A DNA stretch of 64,000 bases from the NCBI GenBank assembly GCA_033398695.1, contig CM065811.1, positions 116,297,501-116,361,500 of the forward strand, in the 5' to 3' direction. Position 1 is the first letter of the stretch, and each line of letters starts with the position of its first letter. Under the pieces are notes generated by a model, which saw only the letters and a list, made by a program, of their open reading frames with translations, ran no database searches and was not told where the DNA came from. Of the stretch, positions 41,949 through 52,049 are shown in pieces. The position numbers and the translations under genes were made by a program. Source of the DNA: Orobanche coerulescens. Lineage: Eukaryota > Streptophyta > Magnoliopsida > Lamiales > Orobanchaceae.

Positions 41949-43560
41949 ATGATGGTACCACACATGTCATCGGGACGTGAACACTTCAAGATAAAAGGTT
42001 CTCTCGGCATTATCGCATCGAAGCCTCTGCACTCTCGAAATGAATACTACTGGTGTTATGTTCTTCGAGAGGACACTTCACAACTTGCAATCACAAACAT
42101 TCCGGTGGTGAATGGGTTTCAGACGTTTTTCCCGATGAACTACTGTACGCCACCGCACCGAGAAGTTGACCTTACCATTGAACTCGAACCGGGGACGAGA
42201 CCTATTTCCAAAGCTCCTTACAGAATGACACCGGCCGAGATGAAGGAATTAAAGATACAGCTCGAAAATCTGTTGGAGAAAGGGTTGATCCGCCCAAGCA
42301 CCTCGCCGTGGGGCGCGCCGGTACTTTTCGTTAAGAAGAAAGATAACTCTCTACGCTTGTGCATCGACTACAAGGAGCTGAATAAGGTTACTATCAAGAA
42401 TCGTTATCCACTACCAAGGATTGACGACCTCTTGGATCAGTTACAAGGGGCAGTCGTGTTTTCAAAGATCGATTTACGGTCCGGATATCACCAATTGAGG
42501 ATTCGGGAGGAAGATATACCCAAGACTGCATTTCGGTCGAGGTATGGGCATTACGAATACATCGTGGTATCATTCGGGTTGACTAATGCCCGGCCGTTTT
42601 CATGGAACTGATGAATAGAGTTTTGATTGATTTCCTCGATAAATGCGTGGTGGTTTTTATCGACGACATCCCGATATATTCTCGAAGCCGACAGGAACAC
42701 GAGGAACATTTGAGGCAAGTCTTGGGCGTGTTAAGACAACACCAACTTTATGCGAAACTGTCCAAGTGCGACTCGGATGCCGGAGGTAATTTTTCTCGGG
42801 CATATTGTTTCGAGGAAGGTGTCAAGGTCGACCCACAAAAATCGAGACAATAACGAGTTGGGAACCCCAGAAGAATGTCAAAGAGGTTAGGAGCTTCCTA
42901 GGATTGGCGGGTTACTATCGAAGATTCGTCGAGGCTTTCTGTATCGCCCGACCGTTAACGAACCTACCGAGAAAGAGCACCAAATTTGTATGGACTGCAG
43001 ATCGCGAAGAGCTTCGACGAGCTCAAGAGAAGGTTAACTCTCGCCTGAAGACTAGTGATACCACAGGCATGAAGGATTCATTATATACACGGATGCATCC
43101 AAGCATGGACTAGGATGTGTCTTCATGCGTAATGGCGAGTCGTTGCGTACGCATCCCGACAACTGAAGCCGTACGAAGTAAATTACCCGACACATGACTT
43201 GGAGCTAGCCGCGGTGGTGCATGCCCTCAAGATTTGGAGGCACTATCTTTACGGAGTTACTTGCAAAGTTTTCACGGATCATAAGAGTTTGAAATATATC
43301 TTCACGCAGAGAGAACTAAACATGAGACAGAGGCGTTGGTTGGAGCTAATCAAGGACTACGATGTGGAAATTTCCTATCATCCGGAAAAGCCAACGTGGT
43401 AGCCGATGCTCTTAGTCGGAAGACTACACAAGAGGTGATGGTATCCAAAGATAACAGCCCAAGCTGCGGCAAGAGATCGGGAGAAGCAACACCGAAGTAT
43501 GGATACAACGTAGGCAAGGACGATTATGCTCAATCAATATACTTTCGTCCTTACTAGACG
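41949..43560 (+). pseudogene. pol: reverse transcriptase and RNase H of element D, frameshifted
   Basis: An open stretch 41949-42611 carries the RT fingers and palm ([47 protein letters not shown]). The frame then shifts within GCCCGGCCG at 42588-42596 and continues with the catalytic FIDD motif near 42660. A deletion near 42770 alters the segment after the palm. RNase H appears at about 42950-43400 with the [11 protein letters not shown] and [13 protein letters not shown] blocks and shifts frame in TCCGGAAAAG (43381-43390). The enzyme would copy element RNA into DNA and remove the RNA strand. Confidence 0.88.
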
Positions 43561-43675
43561 AGATACGTCTAGCAGATGGAAGATCTGAATTACGTGCGAT
43601 TGGTGAAAGAATCGAGAGAGGGGATGTTTCCGACTATAAGATTCGTGGTGACACAGTGAGGTTCAAGAACAGAAT

Positions 43676-44458
43676 ATGTATTCATCAAATGACGGACTGA
43701 AGCAAACTATATTGAAGGAGGCGCACTCCACCCCTTATTCTATTCACCCCGGAGCAAGCAAGATGTACAAGGATCTAAGACAGAGTTTTTGGTGGAAAAA
43801 CATGAAGTGGGAGGTTGCTAGGTTCGTCGCCCGATGTATGACATGCCAACAAGTGAAGATCGAACACCGCAGACCAGCTGGAATTATGCAACCCCTACCC
43901 ATCCCGGAGTGGAAATGGGAGAGCATATCAATGGACTTTGTTCCTAAGCTACCCACGGCGGTGGGAGGAAAGGATACGATTTGGGTCATTGTTGATCGAT
44001 TGACAAAGTCAGCACATTTCATTCCTATTCAAGAGACAACCGGGACAGAGCAGCTGGCTGTCATTTTCATCAGAGAAATCGTAAGGCTACATGGTGTTCC
44101 CTCGTCCATCATTTCGGATAGGGACACCAGATATGTGTCTCGTTTTTGGAAAGCCGTCCATAAAGCTATGGGGACACAAATACACTTTAGCACGGCTTAT
44201 CATCCTCAGACAGATGGACAGACCGAGCGGACGATTCAAACCTTGGAAGATATGTTGAGGGCGTGCGTGCTCGATTGGGGAAAGGATTGGGCTAGACATT
44301 TGGGGTTAGTGGAGTTCTCGTACAACAACAGCTGGCATGCAAGCATAGGTATGGCACCGTTTGAGGCCCTGTATGGGCGAAGATGCAAGTCACCATTATC
44401 CGGGATGATGCCTCCGACACCGCGGTTACCGAGTTGGATCTTATCCAGAGTCCATTAA
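43676..44458 (+). CDS. integrase core of element D, longest intact stretch (fragment of pol)
   Basis: 260 codons are open without a stop. They contain the zinc-binding H-H-C-C region (IHPGASKMYKDLR then CMTCQQVK) and the DDE core: Asp in ISMDF, Asp in ISDRDTRYVS, Glu in QTERTIQTLEDM. This enzyme joins retrotransposon DNA to the host chromosome. It is part of the pol polyprotein, not a separate gene. The methionine at the left is only the first in the open frame. The frame ends early at 44458, before the GPF module, because of a frameshift. Confidence 0.85.
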   Translation: MYSSNDGLKQTILKEAHSTPYSIHPGASKMYKDLRQSFWWKNMKWEVARFVARCMTCQQVKIEHRRPAGIMQPLPIPEWKWESISMDFVPKLPTAVGGKDTIWVIVDRLTKSAHFIPIQETTGTEQLAVIFIREIVRLHGVPSSIISDRDTRYVSRFWKAVHKAMGTQIHFSTAYHPQTDGQTERTIQTLEDMLRACVLDWGKDWARHLGLVEFSYNNSWHASIGMAPFEALYGRRCKSPLSGMMPPTPRLPSWILSRVH

Positions 44459-44559
44459 GAAGATCTCTATAGTTCGGAAACACATGCGGCCGCACAGAGC
44501 CGGCGAAATCTTATGCCGAACCGACGGCGACTGTTAGAATTTACGGTCGGGGATCATGT

Positions 44560-44964
44560 TTGGGTCAAAGTATCACCTATGCGAGGCATTCGGCGTTTCG
44601 GCCGAAGGGCAAGTTAAGCCCGAGATTTATAGGTCCGTTTGAGATATTGGACCGGGTAGGAAAACTCGCGTATCGATTAGCTCTACCGCCGCACCTGGAT
44701 GGAGTGCATAATGTTTTTCACGTCTCCCAGTTAAGGAAGTATGTCTATGACCCGAGCCACAAGCTCAATTTCGAAGAAGTGGAAATTTCCGATGACGCTA
44801 CCTTTAGGGAGATACCGATCGCCATTACGGACCGGCGTGTGAAGATGTTAAGAAATAAAGCCATACCCCTCGTGAAGATTCGGTGGTCGCACCACGGCAC
44901 GGAAGAGGCGACTTGGGAAACCGAGTCGAGCATGAAGGAGAGTCATCCCGAGTTATTTTCTTAA
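44560..44964 (+). pseudogene. integrase C-terminus with GPF module and chromodomain, element D
   Basis: An open stretch of 134 codons in a different frame from the integrase core. It carries FIGPFEILDRVGKLAYRL (GPY/F module) and [12 protein letters not shown], then a chromodomain with VKIRWSHHGTEEATWE. In chromoviruses this tail directs integration toward particular chromatin. It ends at the stop 44962-44964, about 35 bases before the 3' LTR. Confidence 0.88.
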
Positions 44965-45260
44965 GTTTCGTGACGAAACTATTTTAAGAGGGGTGATATG
45001 TAATACCTCCGGTATTCCATGCTTGATTACTTTATACCGTATGAATGTTTGGTAATATGACGTCATTTCTATTTATGTATTCCATTGAGTGCTATATAAT
45101 TGTACAATGTGAACGAACGAGGGTGACACACCTTGATGCCGTGAGACGATCGTCGGTGCGAATATGACGGTGGCCAACGTCTTGTTCCCGATAATTGTTG
45201 ACGAGCGAAGGGATGGTCACCGAGATGGTTAGAATGTGTTTGAGGCTAAAATTTCGCCTC

Positions 45261-45574
45261 TAACGACGCTATAACCCATGCCTAACGTACGCTAAATTTC
45301 AATGGTTACGACGTTAAGGCACCACATTACGCACGTAACGGGTAGGTCGGTCTCCACCGTAATCTTCCTTTGACACGGACGGGCTACTTTGGCGGGCTAG
45401 ATGACAAACGAGTCAACTGCTTGTTACGCACGTAATGCCCAAGAATTAACGACGTAACACTTGGGCACATTTCGGCGATTAGTTCCTTACGACGTTGTCA
45501 TCGCACTTACGTAATACACCTTACGACGTAACACTCTTATCGTTAACGTCGTTATCTAAATCCGCTTTATAAAA
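45261..45574 (+). promoter_or_regulatory. U3 array and TATA box, element D 3' LTR
   Basis: Matches 38231-38563, but many words are ACGACG instead of ACGTACG, so the palindrome is lost. TATAAAA lies at 45568-45574. See the finding on indels before treating the words as mutated. Confidence 0.6.
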
Positions 45575-46883
45575 TGATAACTCCCTTCTTCATTTGCGTC
45601 CCAACACCAAGTCACTACTACCCTTGGAGAAATTCCTAGCCCTATACCCGGTTCTTAAGCCTTAAACACTTGAATTAACATTGAGGAGGTAGATTCTTGA
45701 GCTTCGGTGAAGATTATCCAAGTCGTTCAAGTCACTTCTCTCCTCGTAGTTCTTGTGAATCCGTCAACTATCTTCACTATTCTTCTTCTTCCAAAGGTAA
45801 GCCACCAATCCTGGAGTTATATCTTGATGTTTTCTTAGTTATACTTGTTATATTGCGGGTATGGGGTAGATTTTGCTAAACTTCGTAGACAATCTTGTCG
45901 GATGAAATTGTGGTAACCGTAAATTCCGTTTCTTATATGTTTAGTTTCATACAAACGAAATTTCACTTCAAATCATCACTAGGAATGTAAAATTTGTGAA
46001 TCATTTGTGCTGAAATTCATAGTAATCCGTCTCCGTATGTTCAATTTTTCGTAGATACCCTCTCCTATGAATTTTGACTCTTAGCAAATCTAAGGAAGTA
46101 ATTCGATAGTATAATCTTTATGGGTTGTTTAACCACCGGAGTTATTGTGCAATAAAATCCGTCGATTGTAGTATTCGAATATAGAATTATAATAGAAAGC
46201 ATAGGATTCGATTTCGCCATAATAATTCATTGACAACCGAAGAATGGTAGGATTATCTTCTTGAATAAATCGATATACCTAATGTTAACTATAAGATTGA
46301 GCGAGATAATGGTACACGACACTTGAAAACTTGGAAACGATACTCATACCGACAATTAAAACTACACTAGGAATCCGGTTAGGAAAGGGAGACTAGTTTT
46401 ATTCATTATGGTCCGTACGAGGGGTTAATCGGATGTTTCGTGGCTAGGTTAAGCTCGAGCGGGCGTGGGGACTTCGTCATCATAAAGCACCTACTATCGG
46501 ATCACAGGCAAGTGAAATCTTGCTCGTGAATTTCTAATATCAATGTTATACCGTATGTGTGTACGTGCCATTTTGATAAAAGCCGACGTTGTCTTTCTCT
46601 AAAGATGTATAAATGGGCCGATGTGTTGGGGATAAAACCTGTATGGTACCCGCGTGGAAATGTGTTAGGGGGTAAGACCCGAATTGGGCACCTATGTTCC
46701 GGGGTATTCCCGTGTGGATACTTCCGTGACCCTTGGTTGCGACCTTGGGGGTTTATGTGATAACGAGAGAGACACGTCGGTTAAGTGGTGAAATATTCCT
46801 TGTGATTACTAGGTACGGTGATTGTAAAAATGTCGTATACTGTTGTTAGTAGTTGTTATTTGATATGCATTCTCTGACTCTGG

Positions 46884-46913
46884 TTACCTGGTATGACTCG
46901 TCATACCAGGTAA
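46884..46913 (+). other. perfect 13-bp hairpin, element D 3' LTR
   Basis: TTACCTGGTATGA, loop CTCG, TCATACCAGGTAA, about 300 bp from the LTR end. The position is comparable to the twin hairpins of elements B, C and E. Confidence 0.65.
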
Positions 46914-47448
46914 AATTGTTCATCATGTGCAGGACATTCCCGAGGGGTCCGGTCAGACTTGAGCGGTGTTGGGATTATCTTTAACCGTTGCTTAAATTGG
47001 AATAAATTGTTTTCTTTGAAAAAACATTTGTTGTGTAATAATTCTTCGAATTACATTTTTTCCTTAAATCTTTCGTTTCACGTCATGTAACCCTTGAATT
47101 TGAGGTTTTATCACGATTTTCTTAAAATGCCTATTTTTTTAATTAGCCTTGTGGGTCCCACGTGGGATTCACGGCACTGTAATACCTCGGGATATTTTGG
47201 GGGTGTTACACCCGAAGTTGGTAGTGATATGATATATTATCATAAAAATATTTAATATAAATAACGGTACGGTACGGGTTTTTTCGGTATTTAAGTCAAA
47301 TACCGTACTGTTACCGAAATTTCGGTTTTATAAAAAATAAGAACCATATATGTCGGTTTAAGCGGTTTATCGATTTTTTCGGTACGGTTTTTACGGTGCG
47401 GTGCGGTTTTTCGGTTTAATCGGTTGTTTTGCACGGCCCTAGTCTCAT

Positions 47449-47466
47449 GCATTTTTTCTTGTAGTG
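47449..47466. repeat. right terminal inverted repeat of CACTA 1
   Basis: GCATTTTTTCTTGTAGTG, complementary to the left end of CACTA 1 with small differences, followed by the ATA duplication. Confidence 0.9.
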
Positions 47467-48298
47467 ATAAAGAGAGGGAGCGAATTCTTGACCAACCACT
47501 ACGTAGCAGGCTCTAAAGTTGAATACAACTAACAAGAAAACAAAGGTTCTCTAACCTACAAGAAGTACCTTTATTAGCGAGTTTGTGGTTGGAAGAAAGG
47601 ACTAAAAAGGGTATGAACCAATAAGTCGAGGGGCTAACAACTCTATGATTCAAGTATTATGGTTGTTGACGCCAACAACTCTCCACCCATGCCAATGATT
47701 TATGGCACCCCTCGAACTCCTTCCTCTTCACATTCTCCTATGTGCTTCCGGGGAACTGTCTCTCAAATGGGAGTATCTACATACCCCCTTTTTAGTAGAA
47801 CGAGTTGAAAAGCTCTCATATTACATCATCTACTAATTCCAGTTAATACAAGCAATATCAATACGAAAAATGACCAATCAAACCATGGGAATTCAATCCC
47901 GACCAAATCCACAAATATGGTTCTCTATTAGCAGGGTTGTTACCAAATCAACAAATATGGTTCCCTTCCAGTAGACTGAAAAATAATACGTCCAGTCAAT
48001 CACCTTGAACCTTTTTATCGAATTAGATAATCAAGTAGTCATCAACTTTATAAGATTCTACGATGATTATTATTAATCCATACATTATTTCTAATCCACC
48101 AAAATCTTTAAAAATCCATGGATTATTACTAATCCACCAAAATCTGAATTGAATGCACCCCTCTTAGTCTAAGAAGAAGCCACTGATTTTTTGACGAAAA
48201 TCTAAAGGCTTTTGGCAAAATTCTATAAACAAGGATCAAAAAAGATTTGCACTGGATTCCATCACTTGTAATATCCTGATTCATTTTTGGATAGCTAT
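47467..48298. other. unassigned DNA between CACTA 1 and element E
   Basis: About 830 bp, the right-hand continuation of 2549-3098. No convincing gene, repeat or RNA was seen. It ends in GCTAT, the target of element E. Confidence 0.5.
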
Positions 48299-48644
48299 TG
48301 TAACACCCCCGATATATTCAGGAATATTACAGCGCCGTAAATCCTTTACATAAGAATTTACAAGGCTGATTAGAAGAAAAGACAATAACAGATACCGCTT
48401 TATGAAATTGTTGAAGTAAAATACAACCGTCTGGTTCAAAAACCGAAATACAAATATCCAATGAAGATTTATTATTACATCACTAAAATCCAAACATTAT
48501 AAACGGACGACGTACTCGAGTACTTATTGAAATAACCAACAATTAACAGACGATAAACCCTAGGAACATCACTTTGCACCCTCGTCATCATGCATCTCCA
48601 GTGGTTGTTTCCCGCTCTCTGGATCTGAACAAACACAATGTTCA

Positions 48645-48672
48645 CCCCGAAGGGGTTAGCACAACGATGCTA
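48645..48672 (-). other. twin hairpin in element E 3' LTR
   Basis: CCCC/GGGG around GAA, then TAGCA/TGCTA around a 6-base loop. Same place and order as in elements B and C, with different stem sequence. Confidence 0.6.
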
Positions 48673-48779
48673 GTACAAGTACAATAATCATACAACGGTG
48701 ATATAATCAACAATTATATCATAACAAGTTTCTCCAACGAGAATATCCACAACACATATCATATCATAACAGTTTCAAC

Positions 48780-48930
48780 ATACCGGTGGTATTCCAGCGA
48801 TCCAACAAGACACGGCTATAGATTCCCATGATGATCCCGTCGGACCAACACATGGTGGAACTACCCCCAACGATCCAAATGACAGAGCTATAGATTCCCA
48901 TGATGATTACCGTCGGATCAACGCATGGTG
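48780..48930 (-). repeat. minisatellite in element E 3' LTR
   Basis: Two units of about 73 bp with CCAACGATCCA, GCTATAGATTCCCATGATGA, CCGTCGGA and CATGGTGG words. It is the reverse-complement relative of the element A minisatellite. Confidence 0.75.
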
Positions 48931-49194
48931 GACATATATTCACAACATATTTACACTATACAATCATATCATAATTGTCATAATATAAACAATTCTAATT
49001 AGAGTACTTGCCTCGATTAGAAGACAGAACAATACTTCCACGAAAAGGAGACACTCGAAGGTCGCCTCTCGATCAATCACGCAACAAGATCAAACCTTAA
49101 CAAAAGAAATGATATAGGATTTATCTCACGTCATTTGCGAATGTTTAACAATTCGATTCACGGCCAAAAGTTCATAAAATGCAATGCTGAATCG

Positions 49195-49420
49195 CTTAGC
49201 GCACGCTAAGTACTACGTAGCGTGCGTTAAATGCTTTCGATAGCGCACGTAAACAACAAAGCCTAGCGACGCTAACTATGCATGGTCGACTTCAGCGACC
49301 ACCAAATGACTTCGTCGATGGTCTAGCGACGTTACGTACTAAACGTAGCGCACGCTAACTCGTGCGGCTCGATAGCGCACGTTAATATTCATAGCATAGC
49401 GGCGCTATTCATGCATGGCG
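49195..49420 (-). repeat. downstream palindrome group, element E 3' LTR
   Basis: TAGCGCACGCTAA and TAGCGTGCGTTAA words about 1 kb downstream of the TATA box. Several are one or two bases longer or shorter than in the 5' LTR. Confidence 0.7.
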
Positions 49421-50228
49421 CCATCACTGAGCGAAACTGCTTCTCGCCATGATCGAAACAATGAAATCTTCCGTGATACTTCATGTTACCTCCATGAATA
49501 TCATGTATATATGATTCTGAATGATCTTACGGATAACAACAACTTCGGATTCAAGGATATGCATACCATATAAACCATATTCCATTTCGACTACAATTCT
49601 TCATATGACGATTCGAAAAGCTTAACGGTTGATATCAACACCTTATATCAATCAATATTATTATCTTGAAGTTGTTTAAACATTCCATCTATACTAGATA
49701 AATCTTTCCATGATCAATCCTTTAGATTTATCCAACAATAATGATTGTTAAAGTCAAGTCCATGATTATTATGAAGTCATCTACTAGATTCGAATTACCA
49801 ATGATAGAAGCTTCTCTTTACATATTCAGTGTAATAAGATTCGAATCATGATGATTATAATCAAGGTACTTAAGGCTTATTCATCTCACTATTCCAAACA
49901 TGATATACTTGGATAATTCATCTATGAAAATCCATATCTTGTTAACATGATCATCCAAATCGTTAGAATCCAACTCTAAGTCTCGAGATAGATTGAACAT
50001 ACCTTAATATGATGAAAATCACTGAACCGTAAGGTAGAATCCAACTCCGGTTGGTTGTATGCCACTCCAAGGTGCTATTCCTCTTCAATGATTACTCCCA
50101 AGTGATAGCCAATATATAAACACCAACAATATGTGTTCTAAGTATGTAGTAGGATATCTCAGCTCTCTGGCCTCTCAAGTATGCAGAAGGAACGAGTAAA
50201 ATGTAAGCCCAAAACGAGTTGTTGTCCC

Positions 50229-50474
50229 ATTTATAATATTCTGCATTTTAACAAGTTAGCGCACGCTACTAAGCATTCCTTAGCGTGCGCTAATAATGGT
50301 TGACTTGAATTGTCAAAAGGCCCGCGAGAATCTTATCCGACCCATGTCCTACGGTGCATGTGCTAGCTGTCTCGCTCAATAATTGAGTCCTTAGCGCACG
50401 CAACTCCTACCTGCATAGCGTGCGCTAATAATAGCCCGATAGCGCGCGTTAAGATACATTCTTAGCGTGCGCTA
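50229..50474 (-). promoter_or_regulatory. U3 array of TAGCGCACGCTA words and TATA box, element E 3' LTR
   Basis: Six words in two groups around a GC-rich linker. TATAAAT on the minus strand at 50229-50235. Confidence 0.7.
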
Positions 50475-50664
50475 TCACGAGGTTGTTTGAGCAATTTTGT
50501 ATGTTTCTATACTTATGTACAATGATATCAATGCATGAAATATCATACTCCAATAATCAAAACCACCAATCCGAATAATACATGGTTTGAATACAGATGA
50601 AATACACCGTAATAAATCCGGATATTACATACTCTCCTACTAAAAAGGAGTTTCGTCCCGAAAC

Positions 50665-51099
50665 TCAAGACGAAAATAACTCGGGATATCTAGACTTCAT
50701 ATCAGCTTCCGTTTCCCAGGTGGCTTCTTCCATTCCATGACGTGACCATTGAACTTTGATCAAAACGATTGGTTTGTTCCTCAGTTGCTTAACTCGACTC
50801 TCGAGTATCTTGACTGGCCTTTCTTCAAACGTTCCATCCTGCTTGACTTCGATCTCGCCAAAACCAATGATATGACTGGGATATGGTATATACCTCCGTA
50901 ACTGGGATACGTGGAACACGTTATGAACATGGCACAATGACGGCGGCAATGCCAATCTGTATGCCAACTCCCCAACTCTCTCGAGGATCTCAAATGGTCC
51001 GATATATCTCGGACTCAGCATTCCTTTCCTTCCGAAACAAAAGATTCCCCGAGTAGGAGAAACCTTCAAAAGTACATGGTCTCCAGTATTGAACTCCAA
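50665..51099 (-). pseudogene. integrase C-terminus with GPF module and chromodomain, element E
   Basis: 144 open codons. [13 protein letters not shown] is the usual start of this module, followed by [18 protein letters not shown] and a chromodomain with [16 protein letters not shown] and [11 protein letters not shown]. It lies in a different frame from the integrase core. It ends near the 3' LTR, as expected for the last part of the polyprotein. Confidence 0.9.
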
Positions 51100-51860
51100 T
51101 GGGCGACGACGTACGTCTGCGTAAGATTTACGCGACTCGGGCGATCAATGTGACCTTTCACGAATCAAGGCTATCTTCTCTCGAGTCCGCACGATCAACT
51201 CGGTTCTGTTCGATCAAGTCGATGAATCGTCCCAAAGATAGGGCGTCTGCATCTCCTTCCGTATAATGCCTCAAACGGTGCCATCTTAATGGAAGCGTGC
51301 CAACTATTGTTGTAGGTAAATTCAATCAACGGTAGATGAACTTCCCAATCGTTTGACCAATCTAAGGCACAGGCCCTCAGCATGTCTTCCACCATTTGTA
51401 TAGTTCTCTCAGATTGTCCAGTCGATCTGCGGTGGTAAGTCAGATCTTGAAGTTCAATTCGGTCCCCAAGGCCTTATGAACTGCTTTCCAAAAGTGAGAC
51501 ACAAAACGGCCGTCTCGATCAGAAACAATGGTATTCGGCATACCATGCAATCAAACTATCTCCGAAATAAATACTCGTGCCAACCTCTCTGGTCCCCACG
51601 TATCCTTAATGCCTAGGAAATGAGTTGATTTGGTTAAACGATCAACTATCACCCTAATCATGTTTATTCCTGTCCTGGTTTTCGGCATATTAGTGATAAA
51701 GTCCATCGATATGTCCTCCCACTTCCATTCAGGAATCGGGAGTGGCTTCAACATTCCGGCAGGCTGTTGATGCTCGATCTTAACCTGCTGACAAGTCAAG
51801 CATTTCGAAACATAGTCCGCTACATCTTTCTTCATGTTGCCTCACGAAGTGCGCTTCAAG
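51100..51860 (-). pseudogene. pol: integrase core of element E, frameshifted
   Basis: Two open pieces. 51835-51551 has the second half of the zinc region (KCLTCQQVK) and the first catalytic Asp (ISMDFITNM). 51395-51195 has the part after the catalytic Glu (DMLRACALDW, YNNSWHASIKMAPFEALYGR). Between them the DRD and QTER regions can be traced in shifted frames around 51400-51540. The protein would insert the element DNA. Confidence 0.85.
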
Positions 51861-52049
51861 TCCTTATACATCTTCTTGGTGCCGGGTGGATAGAATAGAG
51901 GCGACTGAGCTTCCTTCATAATTATGCTGTTTGAGAACATCATCATCGGGAGCAGAGTCGGTTCGAAATCTCAAAACTCCATCATCATGAATTATGAATC
52001 CGGGCCTTTCCTTTGATCACTTCATCACGTAACCGAATCATCGAGAGGA

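Larger units (their letters stand above)
37966..47210 (+). mobile_element. element D: Tekay-type chromovirus (Ty3/gypsy), decayed
   Basis: LTRs 37966-40197 and 44999-47210 (TGTAATACC...GGTGTTACA) flanked by CCCGA (37961-37965 and 47211-47215). The interior encodes gag, protease, reverse transcriptase, RNase H, integrase with a GPF motif and a C-terminal chromodomain, the Tekay (Del) order. Many frameshifts and stops. Several frameshifts fall in CCGG-type contexts where a base appears lost, so part of the damage may be consensus error. Outside one block the LTRs are nearly identical apart from small indels. Confidence 0.93.
44999..47210 (+). repeat. 3' LTR of element D
   Basis: 2212 bp, preceded by the polypurine-like TTTTAAGAGGGGTGATA. 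It differs from the 5' LTR mainly by loss of bases inside ACGTACG words and at CAG or CTG sites, and by a dense block of substitutions at about 45993-46110. Confidence 0.9.
19487..47226. mobile_element. CACTA transposon 2 (small, non-autonomous) inside the hAT
   Basis: The left end CTCTACCAAAAAAAGG carries a change from CACTA. The right end is GGTAGTG (complement CACTACC). The 3-bp duplication ATA flanks both sides (19484-19486, 47227-47229). Its own sequence totals about 0.73 kb and is nearly all subterminal repeat. Elements B (19678-37424) and D (37966-47210) inserted into it. Confidence 0.85.
19070..47441. mobile_element. non-autonomous hAT element inside CACTA 1
   Basis: The ends are TAGGGGTGTGCA on the left and, on the minus strand, TAGGGCCGTGCA on the right. 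They are flanked by identical 8-bp duplications GTCTCATG (19062-19069 and 47442-47449), typical of hAT. Its own sequence is only about 630 bp (19070-19486 and 47230-47441) and includes GGTACGGTATGGTACGG-like low-complexity stretches near both ends. There is no transposase. Everything else between the ends is later insertion. Confidence 0.9.
48299..50629 (-). repeat. 3' LTR of element E
   Basis: 2331 bp, preceded on the element side by a purine stretch (complement of ACTCTCCTACTAAAAAGGAG). It lacks many bases found in the other LTR at CTG, CAG and CCGG sites. Confidence 0.92.
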
